DNA of 64,000 bases from Chersky-840 sp963838775 (GCA_963838775.1 CAWISP010000038.1:6245-70244), one strand, 5' to 3'. Positions 1 through 8,997 are shown, counted from the first letter of the stretch. Notes: a model not told the origin generated them from the letters alone. Translations and numbers: made by a program.

Positions 1-139
1 ACTCGCCGACGGGCTCAAGGTGCAGACACCGCGCGTGGCGACCAGACCTTCGAAATCGGCCCGGGCCAGGCGTCTGAGCGACAAGCGTCGCCAATCGGCT
101 CGCAAGCGGGACCGGGCCCGACCCGCCGACGACGACTGA
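1..139 (+). CDS. arfB: Peptidyl-tRNA hydrolase ArfB, C-terminal end (partial)
   Basis: The window opens inside a gene; the frame begins at base 2 and stops with TGA at 137-139, giving 45 visible residues. They form a strongly basic tail containing TRPSKSARARRLSDKRRQ, which matches the positively charged C-terminal extension that ArfB (YaeJ) inserts into the mRNA channel of stalled ribosomes to release the nascent peptide. The catalytic GGQ domain lies upstream, outside the window. The tail is followed by a convergent SDR gene. The assignment rests on the tail alone, but tails of this composition and length are characteristic of actinobacterial ArfB. Confidence 0.7.
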   Translation, partial: LADGLKVQTPRVATRPSKSARARRLSDKRRQSARKRDRARPADDD

Positions 140-162
140 ACGACGTGGCCCGCTCCTTGTTA

Positions 163-220
163 GACGATGTCGGGGTCAGACGATGTCGGGATCAGAGGAT
201 GTCGGGGTCAGAGGATGTCA
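163..220. repeat. Tandem 16-bp repeat, about 3.6 copies
   Basis: A 16-bp unit, gacgatgtcggggtca with one- or two-base changes, is repeated head to tail between the converging arfB and SDR genes. The third copy covers the SDR stop codon (208-210) and the last, partial copy encodes its final residues Asp-Ile-Leu. It looks like slippage-generated duplication near a gene end. No regulatory role is evident. Confidence 0.85.
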
Positions 221-1014
221 GGACGCAGCAACGCATCGCTCCCGCCGTCGACGAACAGCACTGAGCCGTGGATGTAGCTGTTGGCCGGGTCGAGAAGGAA
301 TCCGATGGCCGCCGCGATCTCGGTCGCATTGGCGCGGCGCCCCATCGGCACGGGCAGAGCGTCGATGAGCGGGCCGAGCACCGGATCCTCGAGCCCACCC
401 GCCAGTAGCGGGGTGTCGACCGGTCCGGGAGCGACGGCGTTGAGCCTGACCCCGGCCTTGCCCCAGGCGCCGGCCCGGCGTCGCACGGCACGCGTCAGCG
501 CCAGCTTGGTCATGCCGTAGACCGTCGCACCGTCGACACCGGCCGCACACGCGCACGCTTGGTCCTCGTCTCCATCGAGAAGCAGGCCGAGCAGCTCCTC
601 GTGGACCGGGGTGAGGCTGGCCGAGTTCGAGCAGATGACCACGGCGGCGGGTGCCTCGCCCTCGGTCAGGAGGGGCAGCATGCCGTCGAGCACCTCCACC
701 GCCCCGAAGAAGTTGACACGGACGATCATGTCGGTGGGCACCGTCTGGGGCCCGAGTCCGGCACACACGACCAGTCCGTCGAGGCGCCCCCCCGACAACT
801 CGGTCACCGCCGCGACCGCCTGGGCCCGACCGGGGACGCCCGACAGGTCGGCGATGACCTGGGCGTCGTGCACGTCGACGCCGAGGACGCGAAGACCGCT
901 GCGCTCGAATCGTCGTCGGACCGCAGCGCCGATCCCCGAGCCGGATCCGGTCACGGCGATGGTGCGCGTGTGGCGTGGGGCGTGGGTCACCTCGGGCCGA
1001 GGGCTGCTGTCCAT
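208..1014 (-). CDS. SDR family NAD(P)-dependent oxidoreductase
   Basis: A 268-residue classical short-chain dehydrogenase. The dinucleotide-binding motif TGSGSGIG lies near residue 23, followed by an Asp-containing segment (GVDVHDAQ). The catalytic Ser is in CSNSAS and the Tyr-Lys pair in YGMTK. About 35 residues separate that Ser from the Tyr, longer than usual. This spacing, together with the short cofactor region, recalls bacterial 3-alpha-hydroxysteroid dehydrogenase/carbonyl reductases. The C-terminus FVDGGSDALLRPDIL is typical of the family. The substrate cannot be read from sequence. The ATG at 1014 lacks a strong Shine-Dalgarno sequence; a GTG nine codons in is an alternative. Confidence 0.85.
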   Translation of the reverse strand: MDSSPRPEVTHAPRHTRTIAVTGSGSGIGAAVRRRFERSGLRVLGVDVHDAQVIADLSGVPGRAQAVAAVTELSGGRLDGLVVCAGLGPQTVPTDMIVRVNFFGAVEVLDGMLPLLTEGEAPAAVVICSNSASLTPVHEELLGLLLDGDEDQACACAAGVDGATVYGMTKLALTRAVRRRAGAWGKAGVRLNAVAPGPVDTPLLAGGLEDPVLGPLIDALPVPMGRRANATEIAAAIGFLLDPANSYIHGSVLFVDGGSDALLRPDIL

Positions 1015-1112
1015 GGCGGCACGTTGTAGTCGACGGGCGCCGGGTGCGCCTCTCGGGAGGTTGGGTGGCCGCCGGGGGTGCGCCGATCAGACCAGACTCG
1101 GCCTGCGGGCCC

Positions 1113-1739
1113 TCAGGTCGAGCAGTCGTGACAGGCCATCGTCGCCGCATCGGCGAGCTGGACCCGCTTGCGCACCAAGAAGCACGACCGGCACACGAAT
1201 TCGTCCAGCCCGCACGGCGCCACCTCGGCGAGCTCGACGCCGTCGGTCAGCACCTGGAGGAGGAGGCTGCGCACGACGGCACCGTCTTGGAGCTCGGCCT
1301 CCACCTCGGCGTCGCCGTCGTCGAGAAGCGCCAGCCGGTCGAGGAGGACGAGGTCGAGGCTCTCCTCGACGTCATCGTCGCCGACCTCGTCGTCGGACTC
1401 GTCCACGGCCGGGGCTCGGACACCGACTCCGTCGGCCGCGACACCGAGGAGACCGGTCCACGGGGATTCGACCCCGTTGGCGAGGGTGCCCGGTGTTGGT
1501 CGGAGCTCGCCGTCGTCTTCGTCCTCGCCGTCGCCGCCGTGGACGAGATCCTCGAGAGACGCCTCGAGCGTGTCCTCGTCCACGTCCTCCTCGAGGAGGT
1601 CCTCGTTGTCGAGCTCCTCTTCGAGGATGGCCTTGTCGTCGAGTTCCCCGATGGCGAGCTCTTCGGGGGGCTCGAGGTCGAGCTCACCCTCGGTGTAATG
1701 GGTCTCGGCGGCCTCAGGGTGCCTCTCAGCCAGTCTCAT
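1113..1739 (-). CDS. DUF4193-like acidic zinc protein
   Basis: A 208-residue protein made mainly of Glu/Asp-rich stretches, ending in a compact module with two CxxC pairs: DEFVCRSCFLVRKR, then MACHDC. That ending matches the C-terminus of the DUF4193 family, a short, widely conserved actinobacterial protein of unknown function, usually near 100 residues. Here the acidic N-terminal part is about twice the usual length. I chose the ATG at 1739 because an AGGAGG lies about 12 bases upstream. The frame is open to 1946, but the residues encoded there look non-conserved. The Cys pairs probably bind one zinc. Function unknown. Confidence 0.7.
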   Translation of the reverse strand: MRLAERHPEAAETHYTEGELDLEPPEELAIGELDDKAILEEELDNEDLLEEDVDEDTLEASLEDLVHGGDGEDEDDGELRPTPGTLANGVESPWTGLLGVAADGVGVRAPAVDESDDEVGDDDVEESLDLVLLDRLALLDDGDAEVEAELQDGAVVRSLLLQVLTDGVELAEVAPCGLDEFVCRSCFLVRKRVQLADAATMACHDCST

Positions 1740-1930
1740 GGGCCCAGGATCCCTCCTCGCCGAGTCCGCCTGGGCCGGGAACAGAGGTCCGGGCTGGGTC
1801 ACGATCGCTTCTGGTACCAGCATCGAACCAGCGGGGCGGCTGCGCAAGAGGCTTCTGTCCCGATAGGAGCTGGGGAGCCCGACGGGACCCACGCCCGCTT
1901 CTGTCGCCAGGAACGGGGCCGGTCGCCGCC

Positions 1931-1960
1931 TTGACATCCATTTCACATTAAATCTAGAAA
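1931..1960 (+). promoter_or_regulatory. Probable sigma-70-type promoter
   Basis: A perfect -35 hexamer TTGACA (1931-1936) is followed after 18 bp by TAGAAA (1955-1960), inside an unusually AT-rich patch, and faces the secreted repeat protein that starts at 2025. The implied leader is about 60 bases. Confidence 0.5.
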
Positions 1961-2024
1961 TACGGGCGATTTAGTGGCTAAAGTCTCGACGAGACGAACC
2001 CACCTGACGGAAGAGGAGCTGCCG

Positions 2025-3032
2025 GTGCCGGCCAACGGTCCTGCCATGCAACACCACGGTCCCGCGCCGACTCGGCACGGTCGGGCCCCGACGTCGACGC
2101 CACCTCGCTCCCGCACCAGGAGGGCACGACGGTGGCTGGCGGGGGTCGCCGTCATGGCGGCGGCTGGGGGGCTGACCGCGGCCGGCGCCACGCCGGCGTC
2201 GGCGGCCACCCCCAGCCAGACGGGCTACTACGTCGTCGGGGCCAATGGCGGCGTCTTCGGGTTCGGCGGGGCCGCGCTGTACGGCTCCCCGGCGGCGTCA
2301 GGGACGACCCTCGGCGCACCGGTCATCGGCATCGCCGAGACGTCGACGGGCAAGGGCTACTGGCTCGTGGGTGCCGACGGCGGCATCTTCACCTACGGCG
2401 ATGCCGGCTACTTCGGGTCGGTCCCGGCCGTCACCACCAAGAAGCTCGCCGCGCCGATCGTCGGCGTGGCGTCGACGTCGGACTCCAAGGGCTACTGGCT
2501 CGTGGGTGCCGACGGCGGCGTGTTCGCCTTCGGCGACGCCGGCTACTTCGGTTCTCTGCAGGCCCTGCACGTGACGCCGGCTGCTCCCATCGTGGGCATC
2601 GCCCCCACGCCCACCGGCAAGGGCTACTGGCTCGTCGGTGCCGACGGCGGCGTGTTCGCCTTCGGCGACGCCGCCTACTCCGGCAACGTCCCCACGCTCC
2701 TCGGGGCGCCCGCACCGTCACCCATCGTCGGGATCGCCGCCACCCCCGACGGCGGGGGCTATTGGATCGTCCAGAACGACGGGGCCGTCTCGCGCTTCGG
2801 TGACGCCGGGTTCTTCGGGTCCACCCTGACCACCGGCGTCGTGCCCAGCGCGCCGGTGGTCGGCATCGTGGCCACCCCCGACGCCAAGGGCTACTGGCTC
2901 GTCGGTGCCGACGGCGGCGTGTTCACCTTCGGCGACGCCGCCTACTTCGGCTCGGTCCCCGCCGAGCTCGCCACCGGCGGCGTGACCCTGGCCGCGCCGG
3001 TCTCGATCGTGGGTCTGGCGCTCACACCCTGA
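2025..3032 (+). CDS. Secreted GYWLVGADGG-repeat protein
   Basis: A 335-residue exported protein. A basic N-terminus (SRTRRARRWLAG) precedes a hydrophobic segment ending in ATPASAAT, a plausible signal peptide with cleavage after ASA. The mature part is six repeats of about 45 residues, each carrying a variant of GYWLVGADGGVFAFGDA followed by FGS and then PIVGIA. The fifth copy (GYWIVQNDGAVSRFGDA) is the most divergent. Short repeats of this kind probably fold as beta-propeller blades. Such repeats appear as surface or adhesion modules in many Acidimicrobiia proteins, to my knowledge. The GTG at 2025 was chosen because AGAGGAG lies six bases upstream; an in-frame GTG at 1974 has no such site. 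Function unknown, probably extracellular binding. Confidence 0.8.
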   Translation: MPANGPAMQHHGPAPTRHGRAPTSTPPRSRTRRARRWLAGVAVMAAAGGLTAAGATPASAATPSQTGYYVVGANGGVFGFGGAALYGSPAASGTTLGAPVIGIAETSTGKGYWLVGADGGIFTYGDAGYFGSVPAVTTKKLAAPIVGVASTSDSKGYWLVGADGGVFAFGDAGYFGSLQALHVTPAAPIVGIAPTPTGKGYWLVGADGGVFAFGDAAYSGNVPTLLGAPAPSPIVGIAATPDGGGYWIVQNDGAVSRFGDAGFFGSTLTTGVVPSAPVVGIVATPDAKGYWLVGADGGVFTFGDAAYFGSVPAELATGGVTLAAPVSIVGLALTP

Positions 3033-3083
3033 GCGGTCGACCGGCGCGAGGCTCGGCCCCCCCGTCCCGAGCCGGTCGACCGC
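3033..3083. terminator. Bidirectional hairpin terminator
   Basis: A perfect 13-bp inverted repeat (gcggtcgaccggc at 3033-3045, its complement at 3071-3083) encloses a second stem formed by ggctcgg and cccgagcc. It begins directly after the stop of the repeat protein and lies 36 bases before the stop of pstB, between two converging genes, where a shared terminator is expected. There is no T-tract, as is usual in GC-rich actinobacteria. Confidence 0.75.
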
Positions 3084-3118
3084 AGTTCACGGCGCGACGA
3101 CCCGGGCCGTCGGGAACC

Positions 3119-3976
3119 TCAGCCCACCTCGCCCGACACGTACGCCCTCGTCCGGGGGTCGCGCGGCGAGTCGAAGATCATCTTCGTCGCGCCGTACTCG
3201 ACGAGCTCACCGGTGGAACGGTCCTCTCCGAGGAGGAAGAAGGCCGTGTAGTCCGACACCCGGGTGGCCTGGAACATGTTGTGGGTCACGAGGCCGATGG
3301 TGACGTCGGTGGCGAGGTGCGTGATGAGCTCCTCGATCTTGGCCGTGGCGATGGGGTCGAGCGACGAGCACGGCTCGTCCATGAGCAGCACCTCGGGCTC
3401 GACCGCCAGGGCGCGGGCGATGCACAGCCGCTGCTGCTGGCCCCCCGACAGCTTCACCGCCGGCGAGTTGAGGCGGTCCTTGACGAGGTCCCACAGCGCG
3501 GCGTGGTGCAGGGCGGCCTCGGCCGCCTCGCGGAGAACCGACTTCGAACGCACCCCGTTGAGCCGCAGTCCCGCCACCACGTTGTCGAAGATGCTCATGG
3601 TGGGGAATGGGTTCGGACGCTGGAAGACCATGCCCACCCGGCTGCGCACGAGCTCGGCCTGGGTGTCGCGGGCGTAGACGTCGAGGTCGCCGACGAGCAC
3701 CTGCCCGGTCACCTTGCCCCCGGTGTCGTCGTGCAGCCGGTTGATGGCCCGCAAGATGGTGGTCTTGCCGCACCCGGAGGGTCCCACGAGCGCCGTGACG
3801 CGGTGGCGGACGAGGTCGAGGGTGACGTCGCGCACCACTTGGTGCTTTCCGAACGAGACGTTGACGCCGCGCAGCGACACCGCCGCCGTCATGTCCGACG
3901 GGGCGTCCGGCCGGTCGTGGCGCTGCGGATCTGTCCCCGATGACATTTCCGCGCTCGTGGTGATGTCGATCGTCAT
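3119..3976 (-). CDS. pstB: Phosphate ABC transporter ATP-binding protein PstB
   Basis: A 285-residue ATPase that powers high-affinity phosphate uptake at the inner face of the membrane. It carries Walker A GPSGCGKTT, the Q-loop in VFQRPNPFP, the signature LSGGQQQR, Walker B LLMDEP followed by SSLDP, and the switch His in LVTHN. The sequence VFQRPNPFPTMSIFDNV is diagnostic for PstB. The N-terminus has about 25 extra polar residues, so the true start could be an internal ATG (residue 11 or 29). It is the last gene of the pstSCAB operon and lies 41 bases after pstA. No phoU follows. Confidence 0.95.
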   Translation of the reverse strand: MTIDITTSAEMSSGTDPQRHDRPDAPSDMTAAVSLRGVNVSFGKHQVVRDVTLDLVRHRVTALVGPSGCGKTTILRAINRLHDDTGGKVTGQVLVGDLDVYARDTQAELVRSRVGMVFQRPNPFPTMSIFDNVVAGLRLNGVRSKSVLREAAEAALHHAALWDLVKDRLNSPAVKLSGGQQQRLCIARALAVEPEVLLMDEPCSSLDPIATAKIEELITHLATDVTIGLVTHNMFQATRVSDYTAFFLLGEDRSTGELVEYGATKMIFDSPRDPRTRAYVSGEVG

Positions 3977-4017
3977 CTCCGTACTCCGATGGGCCGGACC
4001 ATCCTACGCGGTCTCAT

Positions 4018-4954
4018 TCAGCGGGCTTGACGGTTCAGGCGGCCGGACACCAGCCGGGCCACCACGCTGAGCACGAGCACCAGCACGAGGAGAACGAAGG
4101 CCGTTCCCCAGGCGATGAGCTGCGCGTCGGGAAAGGGCTGGTTGGCATTGCTGTAGATCGTGAGCGACAACGCCCCCATGGGCTGGAGGGGGTTCGTGAC
4201 CAACGCCGAGGCTCCCAGGATGGTGACGAACAACGGAGCGGTCTCGCCCACGGCCCGAGCCACCGCCAGGAGGTTGCCGGTCACGAGCCCGGGCAATGCG
4301 CCGCGCAGAACGACCGAGCGCACCACACGGGAGCGGCGCACCCCGAGGGCCAGACCCGCCTCCCACAGGTCGCGCGGCACCGACCGCATGGCGGCTTCGC
4401 TGGCGCGGATGACGATTGGCAGCATGAGCACCGCCAAGGCGAAGCTCCCCGCCAAACCCGAGAAGTGGCCGATGAGCGAGCCGGGCCCGATGAGCACGGC
4501 ATAGGCGAAGACCCCGAGGGCGATCGACGGCACCCCGGTGAGCACGTCCGCCCCGAACCGAAGCGCACCGGCGAGCCGGCCCCGGCGTTCGACGAGGAAC
4601 AGGGCGCACATCGTTCCGACCGGCACGGCGATGGCGGCGGCCAGGCCCACGATGATCACCGACCCCACGATGGCGCTCGAGATGCCGTTGTCCGGAATGC
4701 CCGGTCCCGTGGGGATGTGGGTGAGGAAGGTCCACGAGATGGCGCGGATGCCGCGGCTCGTCGTGTACGCCACCGAGCGCGATCAGCGGCGCCAGGGAGA
4801 TGGCCACGGCCACCACACACAACCCGACGGCGATGCGTCCGACGGCCCGCCGTCGGGCCAACGAGCGCCGCGCCGACTCGCGCACGAACTCGCGTCGCGT
4901 GCCGATGGCATCGGTCAAGTCGTTGGATTCGGCGGGGAGAACGGTCAGGCTCAC
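4018..4954 (-). pseudogene. pstA: Phosphate ABC transporter permease PstA, single-base frameshift
   Basis: The gene reads as PstA in two frames. Codons from the GTG at 4954 give the N-terminal part through SLAPLIAL, and from about 4773 a second frame continues YTTSRGIRAISWTF to the stop at 4018. Removing one C (plus strand) at 4773-4774 would restore LIALVAYTTSRGI, the expected family sequence, giving 311 residues. Everything else, including the permease segment WEAGLALGVRRSRVVRSVVL with the conserved EAA-type loop, is intact. The start overlaps the pstC stop by GTGA. It may be a true mutation, a sequencing error, or less likely a programmed frameshift. Phosphate uptake needs PstA, so an error or a very recent mutation is the simplest reading. 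Confidence 0.85.
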
Positions 4955-5949
4955 GACGTGGCTCCGACGGCGCGCAACCTCCGGCGCAACAGGAGCTGAC
5001 CCCCGACGTTGACGAGAGCGGTGATGGCGAGCAACACCACCACGAGGCCGATGACCGAGCTCTTGTCGAGCCCGGGATTGGCCTCGCCGAAGCTGTTGAT
5101 GATGGCGGACCCGAGCGTGGCCCCGGGGGCGAGCAACGAGTGGGGGAGGGCGTTGTTGTTCCCGATGACGAGGGCGACGGCGATGGTCTCACCCAGCGCA
5201 CGGCCCATGGCGAGGATGACAGCCGCCTCGATCCCGGTACGCGCCCCGGGCACCACGGCGGTCCGCACCACCTGCCAGCGCGTCGCGCCCAGAGCCCGGG
5301 CCGCCTCGCGGTCCTCGCTGGCCACGCCCGCGAGCGCGGTGCGCGACAGCGCCACGATGGTGGGAAGGATCATGACGGCCAGGACGGTGCCGGCGAGCAG
5401 CATGCTCGGCCCGTAGGCGGGGCCGTGGAAGAACCACTCCAGAACGGGGATCTTCTTCAGGAACGGCTCGACGTGACGGGCGAAGACCGGCGACAGCACG
5501 AGCAGCCCCCACAGGCCCACCACGATGCTCGGTACCGCCGCGATGAGGTCGATCAGCACCGATAGCGGCCCGGCCAGCCATTTGGGGGCGAGCTCGGAGA
5601 GGAAGGCGGCGGTGCCCACGCCGATCGGCACGGCGAGGACGATCGCCACCCCGGTGGTGATGAGCGTCCCGATGATGTAGATCCCGGTCGGGTAGATGTC
5701 CTTGGTGGCGTTGTAGGTCCCCGACCACAGAAAGCTCAGTCCCGAGTGGCCGAAGGCCTGGCTCGCCGAGCCCACCAGGCTGACCACGAGGCCGATCACG
5801 ATGACGGCGAAGATCGTGGCCCCGGTCCAACGCAAGATGGCGTAGGCGCGGCCTCCGGGCCGGGCCCACCGTCGTTGCAGACCGTTCTTGACGCCCGGGA
5901 CCGGGCTGAGGCGCGGCGGGGGGACCTCTTCGAGCAGCGTCGTACTCAT
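4951..5949 (-). CDS. pstC: Phosphate ABC transporter permease PstC
   Basis: A 332-residue inner-membrane permease that pairs with PstA to form the phosphate channel. Six hydrophobic segments are visible, the first near residues 40-65 (TIFAVIVIGLVVSL). The PstC motif LWGLLVLSPVF and the ABC-contact loop REAARALGATRWQVVRTAVV are both present. A Pro-rich cytoplasmic N-terminus of about 35 residues precedes the first membrane segment. It lies 28 bases after pstS and overlaps pstA by GTGA, indicating one transcript. Confidence 0.93.
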   Translation of the reverse strand: MSTTLLEEVPPPRLSPVPGVKNGLQRRWARPGGRAYAILRWTGATIFAVIVIGLVVSLVGSASQAFGHSGLSFLWSGTYNATKDIYPTGIYIIGTLITTGVAIVLAVPIGVGTAAFLSELAPKWLAGPLSVLIDLIAAVPSIVVGLWGLLVLSPVFARHVEPFLKKIPVLEWFFHGPAYGPSMLLAGTVLAVMILPTIVALSRTALAGVASEDREAARALGATRWQVVRTAVVPGARTGIEAAVILAMGRALGETIAVALVIGNNNALPHSLLAPGATLGSAIINSFGEANPGLDKSSVIGLVVVLLAITALVNVGGQLLLRRRLRAVGATS

Positions 5950-5977
5950 GGGGTCGCCCGAGGTCCCGACCCGGTGC

Positions 5978-7318
5978 CTACGAGGTGAACAGGGGCTTGC
6001 CCGCCGAGTTCTCGAGTGTCAACAGGGTCTGGTGCGCGAGCGCCACCACGTTGGCGGGTAGGGGCGAGTACCCGAGGGCGTTGGCCTGCTGCTGGCCAGT
6101 CGTGGTGACCCAGTCGAAGAGCTTGCCGAGAGCGACACCTTGGCTGGTGTTGGACTGCTTCTGGTAGAGCAGCGTCCAACTGAAGTTGGCCAGCGGGTAG
6201 GTGGCCGCCCCGCCCCCGTTGACGATGTTGAAGTTCGTGGCGCTCAACGTCGTGGCTTGGGACCCGGCCGCGGCGATCGACGACTGCGACGGCTTCACGT
6301 AGCTCCCCGCCGCGTTCTTGAGCGCGGCGTTGGTGAATCCCGCCTGCAGGGAGTAGGCGTACTCGACGTACCCGATGGCCCCCGGGGTCTGCTGGATGAA
6401 CCCCGCCACCCCCGTGTTGAGCTGTTCGCCGATTCCGACGTTGGTGATGGGCCACTTGGTCGACGCCGTCGTCCCCGCCGCCGAGCCCGTCCACGTCGAT
6501 CCGCCCGTGTCGATCAGGTACTGGTCGAGGTCATAACCCGGACCCGACGAGTCGGCCCGGCGCACCGGCACGATGGTGGTGGACGGAAGGTTCACGCCCG
6601 GGTTGAGCGCGGTGATGGCCGAGTCGTTCCACTTGGTGATCTTGCCGAGATAGATCCCCGCCAAGGTGGGGCCGTCGAGCTTCAGGCCCGCCGCCACGCC
6701 GGGCAGGTTGTAGCTGATGGCGACGCCTCCGAGGTCGACGGGCACCTGCACGATGTTGCCCCCCGTGCCCGAGGCCGGCGTCTTGATGGGGATCTCCGAG
6801 TCGCCGAAGCTCACGGTGTTCTGCTCGATGTCGGTGACGCCCACGCTGCTGCCGGCCGGGGAGTAGTTGACGCTGACGCCCTTGTTCGCCTGGCTGTAGT
6901 AGTAGAAGACGCGGGTGAAGAAGGGCTGGATCGAGTTCGCCCCCGCGCCCGAGGCCTTGAACGACGGCGACTGGGTGTCACACGTGGCGCTCAGAGGTCC
7001 ACCCGACGCCGAGCACGCCGAGCTCGTCGCCTTGGGCGGCGTCGTGGCGACGGTGTGGACCGCCGGGGCGGCCGTCGTCGTCGGTGCCGCCGCCACAGGC
7101 GACGTGGTGGTGAGGGCCGGGCTGGTCGTCGTGGTCGACACTGTCGTCTTCTGCGTCTTCTTCTTCGCCGCGGTGGGCGTCGAGCTGCACGCCGCCGCGA
7201 CAAGGGCCAGCGCGCCCAGCGCCAGCGCCAGCGTCGACCAGCGGTGCAGGGAACGGCGCGACACGTCGCGACCGGCGTGATTGTCTCGGGCTCGGCGTGA
7301 ATCCGCACCTCGGTGCAC
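5978..7318 (-). CDS. pstS: Phosphate-binding lipoprotein PstS
   Basis: A 446-residue extracytoplasmic phosphate receptor. The signal peptide ends in the lipobox ALVAAACSS, so it should be lipid-anchored. A Thr/Ala/Pro-rich linker of about 60 residues, longer than usual, leads into the binding domain. That domain has recognisable PstS blocks: VSVNYSPAGSSVGV, VSFGDSEIPIK, LAGIYLGKITKWND and IGYVEYAYS. The GTG start at 7318 is set by AGAGGAG six bases upstream. It is the first gene of the pst operon and diverges from an Rrf2-type regulator. No clear PHO-box direct repeats are visible in the 258-bp divergent region, only an AT-rich patch near 7365-7400. Confidence 0.93.
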   Translation of the reverse strand: MHRGADSRRARDNHAGRDVSRRSLHRWSTLALALGALALVAAACSSTPTAAKKKTQKTTVSTTTTSPALTTTSPVAAAPTTTAAPAVHTVATTPPKATSSACSASGGPLSATCDTQSPSFKASGAGANSIQPFFTRVFYYYSQANKGVSVNYSPAGSSVGVTDIEQNTVSFGDSEIPIKTPASGTGGNIVQVPVDLGGVAISYNLPGVAAGLKLDGPTLAGIYLGKITKWNDSAITALNPGVNLPSTTIVPVRRADSSGPGYDLDQYLIDTGGSTWTGSAAGTTASTKWPITNVGIGEQLNTGVAGFIQQTPGAIGYVEYAYSLQAGFTNAALKNAAGSYVKPSQSSIAAAGSQATTLSATNFNIVNGGGAATYPLANFSWTLLYQKQSNTSQGVALGKLFDWVTTTGQQQANALGYSPLPANVVALAHQTLLTLENSAGKPLFTS

Positions 7319-7576
7319 GGGTTCTCCTCTCGAGGCGTGAAGAGACCCCCCTCACACACCGATCCAAGTTAATACATGGATTTCATAGAAATACTAGGCT
7401 GGAGGATCGGGGTCGTCCAGCCCGGGCCGGGTGCCGGGGGTTGCTCGAGCCGGGCGCGTCGGGCGCACCCCGGCGGGCAGCCGCGGCTGCGTTCGGGTGT
7501 GCCCGGGCCGGGCCGGAACGGCTCTGTCCGTGCTGAGGCTGGGCGGGGGGGCCTGGGGAAGGGCAGAATCCGGACC

Positions 7577-8032
7577 GTGCACATTCCCGCCAAGGTTGAT
7601 TACGGCATGCGGGCCCTCCTGGCGCTCGCCGATCGCAAGGAACCGGCCACGGCTGAGGCCCTCGCCGACGCCCAGCGGCTCCCGGCCCGATTTCTCGGGG
7701 CCATCCTCATCGAGCTGCGACGAGCCGGCATCGTCTCCAGCCAGCGGGGCTCGGAGGGTGGCTACCGACTGGCCCGGCCGGCCAAGGAGATCAGCGTGGC
7801 GGATGTCATGCGCGCCCTCGACGGGCCCCTGGCCGAGGTGCGGGGGTTGCGCCCCGAAGCAGCGCACTACGACGGAGCGGCCGAGCACCTGCAAGACGTG
7901 TGGGTGGCGGTGCGCGCCAGCCTGCGCAACGTGCTCGAACGGGTGAGCCTCGAAGACGTCGTGGCCGGGCGCCTGCCGAGATCGGTCGCCAAGCTGACCG
8001 AGGACCCCGACGCCTGGGCCCCGCGCCGCTGA
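7577..8032 (+). CDS. Rrf2 family transcriptional regulator
   Basis: A 151-residue DNA-binding protein. The start HIPAKVDYGMRALLALA and the winged-helix wing GSEGGYRLARPAKEISV are typical of Rrf2 proteins, followed by a dimerisation helix. It has no cysteines, so it cannot carry the Fe-S cluster used by IscR or NsrR and must sense something else, or act as a plain repressor. The GTG at 7577 begins the conserved domain; the longer open frame upstream is probably not translated. It diverges from pstS, but nothing links it to phosphate control except position. Confidence 0.85.
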   Translation: MHIPAKVDYGMRALLALADRKEPATAEALADAQRLPARFLGAILIELRRAGIVSSQRGSEGGYRLARPAKEISVADVMRALDGPLAEVRGLRPEAAHYDGAAEHLQDVWVAVRASLRNVLERVSLEDVVAGRLPRSVAKLTEDPDAWAPRR

Positions 8033-8079
8033 ACCACGAAGGCCGCCAACGCCTCACCGTGTCGGCGGCGAGGCGACCT

Positions 8080-8997
8080 TCAGGCCGACTCGCCCAGTGC
8101 CCGCGGCTCGGTGCCGTCGCCCCAGGTGTCGTCGAGGAACTCGGCGATCTCCGCCGTCAGCCTGTCGGGGGCCAGCCGGAGCTCGAAGATCGATCGAGCC
8201 TCGACGAGCTTGGCGTGCTGGAGCTGTCGGGTGAGGTGGTCGGCGTCGGTGAAGGGGTGGATGAAGTCGATCTTGTGCCCGATGACGAGCGCCGGCACCT
8301 CGATGGCGTGGCGCGCCTCGTAGGTCGGGGTGACGGGACCGACGAGCATGCCGTGCAGGACCGCGGCGATCTCCTCGGGCTCGGCGCTGATCATCGTCAC
8401 CACGCTGTCGAGGGGGGCGACGGTGGTCCGGGGCAGGCGCCGCGCCAGCGACGCCACGACGCGCACGAGCGGGGCCGCGTAGTGGACGCCGAGGAGCATC
8501 GGGAGGAACACGAGGGCGGCGCCGGGCACGGCCCACTCGAGGACGGGCATCTCGATGAGGAGTCCCCGCACCCGGTCCGGGGCCTGGACCGCCACCTGGA
8601 GGCTCACGTTGGCGCCGAGTGAGACCCCCCCGACGACGGCCTCGTCGATGCCGAGCTCGTCGAGCAGCGCCACCACGTACCGTGCGTAGGAGTCCATGCG
8701 GTGGGCCGACGCATGCCGGGGCTTGTCCGACCCTCCGTGGCCGGGCAGGTCGAGGAGGACCACCTCGAACCCCCGGTCGGCGAGATCGGCGGCCAGGCGC
8801 CGGCTGAGCTGGTTGTCGAGCAACAGGCCGTGGAGGAACACGAGGACCCGCGAGCCCTCGCCGTGGCGCTCGTAGTGCAAGCGCAGCCCCTCGACCTCGA
8901 AACTGCCCTCCTCGAAGGGCCGTCGCTCGAAGAGCCCGGTCACCCACGAGATGGGAGCGAGGCCCAGGAGACCTCCGGCCACCGACCCGGAGGGCAC
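8080..8997 (-). CDS. Alpha/beta hydrolase
   Basis: A 305-residue alpha/beta-hydrolase-fold protein. The oxyanion motif is FLHGLLLDN, the strand-4 region VVLLDLPGHGGSDKP, the nucleophile elbow GVSLGA (Ser) and a late His in FIHPFTDADH. A cap region lies between about residues 165 and 235. An in-frame stop upstream leaves only GTG starts; 8997 gives the longest protein and has a weak ribosome-binding site. It converges on the Rrf2 gene with a 47-bp gap. Substrate unknown; the fold fits esterases, lipases and C-C hydrolases alike. Confidence 0.85.
   Translation of the reverse strand: MPSGSVAGGLLGLAPISWVTGLFERRPFEEGSFEVEGLRLHYERHGEGSRVLVFLHGLLLDNQLSRRLAADLADRGFEVVLLDLPGHGGSDKPRHASAHRMDSYARYVVALLDELGIDEAVVGGVSLGANVSLQVAVQAPDRVRGLLIEMPVLEWAVPGAALVFLPMLLGVHYAAPLVRVVASLARRLPRTTVAPLDSVVTMISAEPEEIAAVLHGMLVGPVTPTYEARHAIEVPALVIGHKIDFIHPFTDADHLTRQLQHAKLVEARSIFELRLAPDRLTAEIAEFLDDTWGDGTEPRALGESA

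Noticed and set aside
1740..1946. An N-terminal extension of the DUF4193-like protein
   Set aside because: The extension is basic and unconserved, while the ATG at 1739 has a good AGGAGG and begins the acidic region.
4027..5565. A 512-codon plus-strand frame over pstA and pstC
   Set aside because: Antisense shadow rich in Arg, His and Gln, covering two clearly recognisable permease genes. The frame at 14045-15706 opposite the GGDEF-EAL gene is the same kind.
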